From Herpetosiphonaceae bacterium (GTDB lineage Bacteria > Chloroflexota > Chloroflexia > Chloroflexales > Kallotenuaceae), in the NCBI GenBank assembly GCA_030147335.1, contig JASKZZ010000522.1:1-8952 (forward strand): 8,952 nucleotides of DNA, read 5' to 3'. Within the stretch, counting starts at the first letter, position 1; each line of letters opens with the position of its first letter. Below are positions 1-5,021 of the stretch, one piece after another. The translations under genes and the position numbers were made by a program. Under the pieces are notes generated by a model. That model was not told the origin of the DNA, made no database searches, and was given only the letters and a program-made list of their open reading frames with translations.

Positions 1-59
1 CACTGAAAGTGGATAGCTTTGAACTAGCGCGTTGGAACAGCAAAGTACATTATGTCAAA

Positions 60-77
60 TGTCCTTACGTAAGGACA
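60..77. promoter_or_regulatory. parS: Candidate parS centromere: 18-bp perfect palindrome
   Basis: TGTCCTTACGTAAGGACA equals its own reverse complement over all 18 bases and lies 18 bases beyond the parB stop codon. ParB-family proteins bind palindromic centromere sites, and in the P1-type arrangement parS sits directly downstream of parB, as here. The sequence differs from the chromosomal parS consensus TGTTTCACGTGAAACA, though both begin TGT and end ACA. It lacks a T-run on either side, so it is a poor terminator. Only one full copy is present; the half-site TGTCCTTAC recurs at 1082-1090 at the start of parB, possibly by chance. The site itself is seen; its role is inferred. Confidence 0.55.
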
Positions 78-95
78 AGAACAATGCATCCTCAG

Positions 96-1097
96 CTATA
101 GCTGTTTATCGCGTAACTCTTCCACTATTCCCTCCAAGCGAGGAAAATGCTTGCTGACAATATAATCCAAAAGCTCACTTCTCTGCGCTGCCGCAAGCAC
201 TGGTAGGTCTCCCTGCAGCTGTTCAGTCATGCTGTCAAGCACGTGCTTTGCTCTCTGCAAGGCCCGCTCGCTTTGACGTACATTGCGCTGAACATCGGGA
301 GCACCTGTTCCATGCCCTGGCTGACCACCTCGTGTACCGCCAGGGTTCCCCGTCGATACAGAATCAGCGGATCGCACTGGAATACTATCACCACGGCTTT
401 CGCGCACAATCATCCTAACATCAGCAGCCGTAAGTTCACCTTTCGTCAGCCCATCAATAAGCGGTCGGCGTGCCTCCGCTGATGGTAACTTGGAGATCAT
501 TGGCACCGAAGCAACTGTATCTGGCCTTGCCGCCACCATTTGCTGGACATCATCCGGCGCACGCAAGAGTCCTAGGCGGTTATCAATATAACCACGACTT
601 TTTCCGGTACGCTCTGCCATATCACGTATGGTGTAGCCAAACTCATCCATGAACCGTCGTAGGCCCTGAGCTTCTTCAAGAGGATCGAGATCTTCTCTTT
701 GCAAATTTTCTGTCAGGCCAATTTCCAACAGCTCGCGGTCATCAAACTGGGTAACATCACATGGAATAGACTCGATTCCGGCGTATCGAGCAGCACGCAA
801 TCGGCGCTCTCCAAACACTAACTGGTATCGTTCGGATGACGTTGGATGCAGGCGAACCATAAGCCGGCTTGTGAAGCCGTGCAAGCGCATTGCATCAGCA
901 AGCTCAGGGATATTCTCAAAGGTACGACGGATTTGAAACGGGCTGGGATCGATCTGATCAATCGGAATATCCATTGGAATACTTTGCCGATGAACTAAGT
1001 CACCCTTCAACACAACCGAGAAATCGTCCGTCGTACGCTCCCCAGATGGTCGACGTGCAACCGAAAATCGTCGCTTATTGCTGTCCTTACCAGCCAC
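96..1097 (-). CDS. parB: ParB/RepB/Spo0J-family partition protein (CTP-dependent DNA clamp)
   Basis: This 333-residue protein should load on parS, slide as a CTP-gated clamp and stimulate the ParA ATPase to segregate the replicon. The ParB N-terminal domain spans about residues 41-140. It has the arginine-rich CTP-binding motif GERRLRAAR (96-104) and ENLQRED (130-136). A helix-turn-helix follows at about 155-178 (TIRDMAERTGKSRGYIDNRL). Residues 236-268 are a Gly/Ser/Pro-rich linker, and the last 65 or so residues form a charged helical region suited to dimerisation. The first nucleotide-binding segment reads GFTSRLMVRL, where most ParBs have something like GLxQPIxVR, so that motif is divergent. 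The start is GTG at 1097 with a GAGGAG Shine-Dalgarno 7 bases upstream. The gene overlaps the end of parA by 11 bases, so translation is probably coupled. Confidence 0.93.
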   Translation of the reverse strand: MAGKDSNKRRFSVARRPSGERTTDDFSVVLKGDLVHRQSIPMDIPIDQIDPSPFQIRRTFENIPELADAMRLHGFTSRLMVRLHPTSSERYQLVFGERRLRAARYAGIESIPCDVTQFDDRELLEIGLTENLQREDLDPLEEAQGLRRFMDEFGYTIRDMAERTGKSRGYIDNRLGLLRAPDDVQQMVAARPDTVASVPMISKLPSAEARRPLIDGLTKGELTAADVRMIVRESRGDSIPVRSADSVSTGNPGGTRGGQPGHGTGAPDVQRNVRQSERALQRAKHVLDSMTEQLQGDLPVLAAAQRSELLDYIVSKHFPRLEGIVEELRDKQL

Positions 1098-2088
1098 GGC
1101 TAATCTCCTCAGCTAAAGCGCGGTATGCAGTTGCGACAGTACTTGTGGGATCATATTGAAAAATCGATTGTTTGCGAACCTGACTTTCAGGGATGCGCGG
1201 CGACCGGCGGATAAACGTTTCGAAGATCGGCAGATCTTGTCCGAAGTCAGACCGAATGTTATCCATCAAGTCGCGGTGGATTACCAGACGTACATCCACA
1301 TGCGTCATTAACACACCCAACACCTGCAAGTTGGCGTTTAATCCCGTTTCACGCACTTCGGCGACCTCGTCCATAGTCATCGCCAATGCTTCAATCGCGA
1401 TTGCCTCGGGTTCGAGTGGGATCAGGAGTTCGTGCGCTGCAACAAGCGCATTGAAGACCAGGTTGTTATTGGTTGGCATCGTGTCGATCAACACAACATC
1501 ATAGCGTGGTGCAACCGGCGCCAGCAGTTGTTGCAAGACGTATTCGCGCCGTGACGTGAGCTGGAGTTCTTTGTCGGTCCGACTCAAGCGAATATGCGCC
1601 GGAACAAGGTCAACTCCTGCCGAAGTTGACATAATAGCTTGTTCAAGAGTTGCCTTGCGCGACGTCATAAAAGTCTGCATCGCGCCGTAAAGTGTTTGCG
1701 ATGGATCAAGTTCGGTTGGTTCCACGCCCAGTGTTCGGGTCATGCTACATTGATGGTCATCGTCGATCAACAGAACTTTTAGCCCTCTCTCCGCAAAAGC
1801 CGCACCTAGATTGATGGTTGTGGTAGTCTTGGCCGTGCCGCCCTTAAGGATAGCAACAGCGATGATGCGACCGAGCGGACCGTTTTCACGTCGTAAGGAT
1901 GGGAGCTCCGGTGCTTCTTTGCGACGTCCCGCCTGCAAAAAGCGTTCAACTTCAATCGGCGCAACCAGGCGTGCGTGGCCAGTACCCCGCGTTTCCAAGC
2001 GCCCGTCCCAGGCTGCGCGACGTAACCGGTCATAACTGACACCATAGCGCTCGGCAGCTTCTTTGATCGTCAGCAATTGGTCTTCCAT
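1087..2088 (-). CDS. parA: ParA-family partition ATPase with N-terminal excisionase-type helix-turn-helix
   Basis: This Walker-type ATPase works with ParB to segregate the replicon across the nucleoid. At 333 residues it is longer than minimal ParA proteins because residues 1-55 form a MerR/excisionase-type DNA-binding domain (LTIKEAAERYGVSYDRLRRA, then a basic wing and RFLQAG). The ATPase follows: deviant Walker A KGGTAKTTT (82-90), Walker A' LLIDDDHQ (106-113) and Walker B YDVVLIDTMP (196-205). ParA proteins with an N-terminal DNA-binding domain, such as P1 ParA, repress their own operon, and a palindromic operator lies just upstream. I chose ATG 2088 because AGGGAG sits 6 bases before it. 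A GTG-initiated extension to 2160 would begin inside the operator and upstream of the predicted transcript start. It is first in the operon, and its stop lies inside parB. Confidence 0.93.
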   Translation of the reverse strand: MEDQLLTIKEAAERYGVSYDRLRRAAWDGRLETRGTGHARLVAPIEVERFLQAGRRKEAPELPSLRRENGPLGRIIAVAILKGGTAKTTTTINLGAAFAERGLKVLLIDDDHQCSMTRTLGVEPTELDPSQTLYGAMQTFMTSRKATLEQAIMSTSAGVDLVPAHIRLSRTDKELQLTSRREYVLQQLLAPVAPRYDVVLIDTMPTNNNLVFNALVAAHELLIPLEPEAIAIEALAMTMDEVAEVRETGLNANLQVLGVLMTHVDVRLVIHRDLMDNIRSDFGQDLPIFETFIRRSPRIPESQVRKQSIFQYDPTSTVATAYRALAEEISRGW

Positions 2089-2094
2089 GTACAT

Positions 2095-2100
2095 CTCCCT
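2095..2100 (-). promoter_or_regulatory. Ribosome binding site that fixes the parA start
   Basis: On the minus strand AGGGAG lies 6 bases before ATG 2088. It abuts another in-frame ATG at 2094 with no spacer, which makes that codon unlikely. It therefore excludes the longer readings of parA. Confidence 0.75.
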
Positions 2101-2116
2101 GCATAGCAGATGAATC

Positions 2117-2145
2117 AGTCTACCACATACTTCACAATTTGTGAA
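2117..2145 (-). promoter_or_regulatory. Predicted parAB promoter
   Basis: Reading leftwards, the -35 box is TTCACA (2145-2140, 5 of 6 to consensus). The spacer is exactly 17 bases and the -10 box is TAGACT (2122-2117, 4 of 6). Transcription would start near 2110, about 22 bases before the parA ATG. The -35 box lies inside the palindromic operator, as expected for a promoter shut off by a bound repressor. Confidence 0.55.
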
Positions 2146-2157
2146 CTTCACAAATTG
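2131..2157. promoter_or_regulatory. Overlapping palindromic operator between parA and the antirepressor gene
   Basis: Two inverted repeats overlap here. The longer (2135-2157) has perfect 11-bp arms, CAATTTGTGAA and TTCACAAATTG, around a single C at 2146. The shorter (2131-2145) is TTCACAA-T-TTGTGAA with 7-bp arms. Together they make three half-sites of TTCACAA in alternating orientation at 2131, 2139 and 2147. Both divergent -35 boxes lie within it, so one occupied site should affect both promoters. The likeliest ligand is the helix-turn-helix of ParA, but the antirepressor or a host regulator is possible. Confidence 0.7.
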
Positions 2158-2175
2158 CACCGATTATGCTACACT
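2147..2175 (+). promoter_or_regulatory. Predicted promoter of the antirepressor-like gene
   Basis: TTCACA (2147-2152) is followed by a 17-base spacer and TACACT (2170-2175). This mirrors the parAB promoter with the same -35 hexamer and the same spacing. Transcription would start near 2182, leaving a leader of about 77 bases before the GTG at 2259. Confidence 0.5.
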
Positions 2176-2245
2176 AAAGCAGTCGCATCAGCCTCCGCGG
2201 TGCTCCGGCTGTCTCCTTCGACTAGTTGGTCACCCGCACATGCCT

Positions 2246-2252
2246 AAGGGAG
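2246..2252 (+). promoter_or_regulatory. Ribosome binding site for the GTG start of the antirepressor-like gene
   Basis: AAGGGAG lies 6 bases before GTG 2259. No comparable site precedes the upstream in-frame TTG at 2226, so the shorter protein is preferred. Confidence 0.7.
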
Positions 2253-2258
2253 TACCAC

Positions 2259-3101
2259 GTGGCAGAGTCTCCTTCACTTATGCCGATCGAGGAACGGGAT
2301 GTTGATTTTTATGGTGATTCGATCACTGCACTGCTTGTCCCGAGTGAACCGGAACCCGATATCTACGTTCCGCTCCGGCCGATCTGTGACTACCTCGGCC
2401 TCAATTGGTCCGGCCAACTGCAACGGCTGCGTCGTGATGATATTCTGGGTGAGGCGCTGAGGTTCGTGTGTGTTATGCACACGAACCCTCAGGGCGGCGA
2501 TCCCAATGTGCTCTGCTTGCCATTGGAATATCTGCCAGGCTGGCTCTTCGGCATTACTACCAGCCGCATCCGGCCAGAACTGCAACCCAAAGTGACTCAG
2601 TACCGGCGCGAATGTTTTCGCGTTCTGTGGCGCGCGTTCCAAACCGATGCCCTTGCAGCGCTTGGGCAGCGGGAAATAACACATGCCCCCCGCAGTGGCG
2701 GCACCGCAAATTTGGTACAGATACGTGAACTGGGGTTGGCGGTAGCACAAATGGCCGAGCAACAGCTGGCGTTGGAACACCGAGTTTCCGAGCATGATGG
2801 CAGACTTGACCGCGCTGCAACTGTCATCAAGGAAGTTCAGCGCAAACTGACGGTGGTTGAGGATCAGATGACCCCTTCCACATATATTACTGATGGGCAG
2901 GCAGCCGAGATTGCCAATTTGGTGCGGGCGATCGCGAAGGAACTCGCTGAACGAGATAAAAGCAAAAATCATTATCAGAGCGTTTTCGGCGAGTTGTACC
3001 GTCGGTTTCGGGTCAGTACGTATAAGCACGTTCGTCAGGAACAGTTTGCGGCGGTGTTATCCTTTCTTGATGAATGGCATATCGCTGTTCATGCTTCTTA
3101 A
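2259..3101 (+). CDS. Phage antirepressor-like protein (P22_AR_N plus ORF6C-like domains)
   Basis: This 280-residue protein resembles phage antirepressors, which inactivate a repressor by protein contact or act as DNA-binding regulators. Residues about 15-128 match the P22_AR_N pattern: VDFYGDSITAL, YVPLRPICDYLGLNW, CLPLEYLPGWLFGI, RPELQPKVTQYRRE and VLWRAF. Residues 153-204 look like a coiled coil rich in Leu, Gln and Glu (IRELGLAVAQMAEQQLALEH). Residues 205-278 match the ORF6C C-terminal domain (ITDGQAAEIANLVRAIAKEL, FGELYRRFRV, FLDEWHIAV). The start is GTG 2259, supported by the Shine-Dalgarno. It is transcribed divergently from parAB out of a shared operator and ends at a terminator, so it forms its own unit. 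Family assignment is firm; its target is unknown and could be ParA, a prophage repressor or a host factor. Confidence 0.87.
   Translation: MAESPSLMPIEERDVDFYGDSITALLVPSEPEPDIYVPLRPICDYLGLNWSGQLQRLRRDDILGEALRFVCVMHTNPQGGDPNVLCLPLEYLPGWLFGITTSRIRPELQPKVTQYRRECFRVLWRAFQTDALAALGQREITHAPRSGGTANLVQIRELGLAVAQMAEQQLALEHRVSEHDGRLDRAATVIKEVQRKLTVVEDQMTPSTYITDGQAAEIANLVRAIAKELAERDKSKNHYQSVFGELYRRFRVSTYKHVRQEQFAAVLSFLDEWHIAVHAS
2461..2487. repeat. Perfect 10-bp inverted repeat inside the antirepressor-like gene
   Basis: GGTTCGTGTG (2461-2470) and CACACGAACC (2478-2487) are exact complements around a 7-base loop. The stem codes for residues around RFVCVMHTN of the antirepressor-like protein. It could fold in mRNA or serve as a protein site; no role is shown. 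Confidence 0.6.
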
Positions 3102-3157
3102 TGCGTGGATTTAGCTTTACATAAGAAATATCTAACTCGTTTACGACAGATTACAAA

Positions 3158-3182
3158 AAAGCGGCAGCCTTTCTGCCGCTTT
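3158..3182. terminator. Rho-independent, probably bidirectional terminator after the antirepressor-like gene
   Basis: AAAGCGGCAG (3158-3167) and CTGCCGCTTT (3173-3182) form a perfect 10-bp stem around the loop CCTTT. It lies 57 bases after the stop at 3101. The left flank carries a run of six A, which is a good T-tract for minus-strand transcripts; the plus-strand tail is short (TTT). It separates the antirepressor unit from the next gene. Confidence 0.85.
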
Positions 3183-3313
3183 AACGGTGAGTGTGTTAAG
3201 GCAAACGTTGTACGACTCGCGGGGATCCGTGCAACGACATAGTAATCAGCTTGTACAATGTTCAAAGATATACAGCACTCACAAGCAACATATGAGATTA
3301 GCAGGATGCAAAC

Positions 3314-4348
3314 ATGATTGATGACCTATTCTTAGATGAACGGCATTTACGCAGTGCTGACAGCCTTGCATTCCGCACAGCCGGACTCGAGGTCCTCGAC
3401 ATTGATCGGGTGAGTCGGCATATCCAGGAAGCGGTAAAACGCGGTCGATATCCTGAAGGTTGGCCGACCGATCCGGTTGGCTACTTACTTAACCGTGGAT
3501 GCGCCATCGAGGTCGGTAAGCAGCAGTATCCGACTGTTGCTGGAGTGCTGTGTTTTGGGCGCGATCCCCAAGCGCTCCTGCCGGATGCCGTCGTTGATAT
3601 CGGGCATTATAGTGGAATGCTTTCAGTCTCAGACCAACTCTTCCATCTCGAAAAGGGCGTCGCAGGTACGCTCTTCGACCAACTCCAGCGCATTGAAACC
3701 TATCTCTGGACCAATACGCACCACGGCATGACCCTGGACAACGACAGCTTTCAACGTGTCGAATTGCATGAGTATCCGCGCGCAGTCATCCGCGAATTAG
3801 CGGTCAACGCGCTCAGCCATCGCGATTATCACTTAACTGGGTCAGCGATCCGCATCATGTTATTCCGCGACCGGATTCAATGGGATTCGCCTGGTGGCTT
3901 ACCACCGGGCGTTACAGTTGAAAACATCCTGCGGCAACAAAAGTCGCGTAACCAGATCTTGGTAAAAGTCCTTTATGAGGCGGGCTACGTCGAAGCGTTT
4001 GGCCAAGGCCTCGATACCGTGGTCAATGTGCTCCGTGGCGAGAATATGGAAGCACCCCGGTTTGAAGATGTTGGCGCGGCCTTTATCGTCACCGTGTATG
4101 GACGCAAAGGCGATGCCTTCAATAACGCTAGCTTATATGCCCATCTTCCGGAAAGTCAACAGCGCATCATGAACTATATGCGCGATCGGGTGGAAGTGAC
4201 GCCCAGCGAATTGTACGATATTTTCGGACAAGAACGGACCACACGCTCCGTGCAACGTGACCTCGACCGTCTGGTTGAAGCCCAATTCGTTGTCGCGACT
4301 GGAGCAGGAAAAGCACGTCGCTATCACATTCCGAGTAAAAAGGTTTGA
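3314..4348 (+). CDS. Schlafen/RecG-like (COG2865) ATPase-type transcriptional regulator lacking the AlbA_2 domain
   Basis: The 344-residue protein belongs to the COG2865 group of predicted regulators. These normally combine an N-terminal AlbA_2 (divergent AAA_4) domain, a GHKL/HATPase_c_4 region and a C-terminal winged helix. Here the family core begins with DIDRVSRHIQEAV (29-41) and PTVAGVLCFGRDPQ (73-86). It continues with the N-box-like RELAVNALSHRDY (160-172), the DSPGGLPPGVTVENIL segment (191-206) and GYVEAFGQGLD (224-234). Residues 283-340 form a winged helix (QRIMNYMRD, RSVQRDLDRLVEAQFV). The AlbA_2 domain, usually about 120 residues ahead of this core, is absent, and the terminator upstream leaves no room for it. 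ATG 3314 has AGGA 7 bases before it. It stands alone between the terminator and the origin. Its substrate and target are unknown. Confidence 0.8.
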   Translation: MIDDLFLDERHLRSADSLAFRTAGLEVLDIDRVSRHIQEAVKRGRYPEGWPTDPVGYLLNRGCAIEVGKQQYPTVAGVLCFGRDPQALLPDAVVDIGHYSGMLSVSDQLFHLEKGVAGTLFDQLQRIETYLWTNTHHGMTLDNDSFQRVELHEYPRAVIRELAVNALSHRDYHLTGSAIRIMLFRDRIQWDSPGGLPPGVTVENILRQQKSRNQILVKVLYEAGYVEAFGQGLDTVVNVLRGENMEAPRFEDVGAAFIVTVYGRKGDAFNNASLYAHLPESQQRIMNYMRDRVEVTPSELYDIFGQERTTRSVQRDLDRLVEAQFVVATGAGKARRYHIPSKKV

Positions 4349-4374
4349 GGCTGCTGGTTATCATAGTGGCAACA

Positions 4375-4757
4375 GCGACAGCAACACCGACAAACAGCGA
4401 CACGCTTTGTCGCGATTGCCTTCCAATAGCGACAGTTCTCATAGACAAGCCAAGCCAAGCTGTCGCTATTGGAATTAATGGCGACAACAGCAGCGGCAAT
4501 GGATGCTGAGGTTTTGTCGCTATTCCTTAAAACAGCGACATATCGAGGAAAGGCAGCTACGCCGTAGGTCGAATACCCAACACCGACATGGATGGCGACA
4601 AACTACGACATATATCTGTCGCAATCGCAGACCAACTCCGACACGTTTCGTCACGACATTGAACCACGACAAACCACGACAGCCGTTGTCGCAATTCTCA
4701 AGGAGATTGGCGGAGAAAACCAGTGATATTGTCGCGGCTGGATCTTGTGAATGTCGC
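4375..4757. repeat. Iteron array, probable replication origin (oriV)
   Basis: The hexamer GCGACA occurs at 4375, 4397, 4429, 4481, 4535 and 4595. Its complement TGTCGC occurs at 4408, 4461, 4515, 4617, 4687, 4730 and 4752. Variants are CCGACA at 4387, 4583 and 4638, and ACGACA at 4605, 4653, 4666 and 4676. Chance would give far less than one exact copy in this length. A longer form, TGTCGCNATT, is visible at 4408, 4461, 4515 and 4687, with TGTCGCAATC at 4617. Four composite units TGTCGCNATT/C-N10/11-NCGACA lie at 4408-4434, 4461-4486, 4515-4540 and 4617-4643; the first three start 53-54 bases apart, about five helical turns. The initiator gene lies directly downstream. Short repeated initiator sites beside a rep gene define iteron origins; initiator binding here is inferred. 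Confidence 0.8.
4421..4474. repeat. 15-bp perfect inverted repeat within the iteron array
   Basis: TTCCAATAGCGACAG (4421-4435) and CTGTCGCTATTGGAA (4460-4474) are exact complements separated by 24 bases. They join the right arm of the first composite iteron unit to the left arm of the second, so these two units are the best conserved part of the array. Confidence 0.75.
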
Positions 4758-5021
4758 TGTTGATCGGTATGATCGAAATTAAGCGCAGAGGCACGCAAGG
4801 CACAGTTCCTCGTGTCAAGACGCGATGATCGAACAATAGATGTTGTCAAACGGCAACACGGGCAGCCTTTAAAGCAACGACCCCTGATCATCTGGTTTGG
4901 CCGCCGAGTATCAGAGGTCTTGATGAGGCAACCTGCAGCTTCCCAGCTGCAGGTGGTACCTTGTTGCTTCAGTGTAGCATCAACTCGACGTAAGTCAAGA
5001 GGGTGCAACGAGGAGCCAACG
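4758..5021 (+). promoter_or_regulatory. Initiator leader region with a 10-bp hairpin at 4931-4954
   Basis: This stretch separates the iterons from the initiator start. ACCTGCAGCT (4931-4940) and AGCTGCAGGT (4945-4954) form a perfect 10-bp stem around the tetraloop TCCC, 67 bases before the ATG. No T-run follows, so it is not an intrinsic terminator; a protein site, an mRNA structure or an antisense-RNA target is possible. I see no convincing -35/-10 pair. The reading frame of the initiator is open back to 4812, but codons before 5022 lack a ribosome binding site and resemble no family. Confidence 0.5.
5011..5015 (+). promoter_or_regulatory. Ribosome binding site that fixes the initiator start
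   Basis: AGGAG lies 6 bases before ATG 5022. It argues for the 412-residue protein rather than the 482-residue frame opening at 4812. Confidence 0.75.

Noticed and set aside
60..77. Terminator for parAB
   Set aside because: The perfect 18-base palindrome would have almost no loop and lacks a T-run, so it fits a protein-binding site better.
2089..2160. Extension of parA to a GTG start at 2160
   Set aside because: The added codons overlap the palindromic operator and the predicted promoter, resemble no ParA domain, and have no ribosome binding site. ATG 2088 has AGGGAG at proper spacing.
2274..3029. Minus-strand frame of about 250 codons opposite the antirepressor gene
   Set aside because: It is fully antisense to a recognised two-domain gene and its translation shows no domain or ribosome binding site.
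4375..4757. CRISPR array
   Set aside because: The repeats are 6-10 bases long, occur in both orientations and have uneven short spacing, unlike the 23-40 base direct repeats of CRISPR.
4758..4900. Cluster of GATC sites as a methylation-controlled origin element
   Set aside because: Only a few GATC words occur, not clearly above expectation, and nothing shows a Dam-type methylase or SeqA in the host.
4812..5021. Extension of the initiator protein to 4812
   Set aside because: The extra 70 residues look random, span the leader hairpin, and lack a ribosome binding site. ATG 5022 has AGGAG 6 bases upstream.
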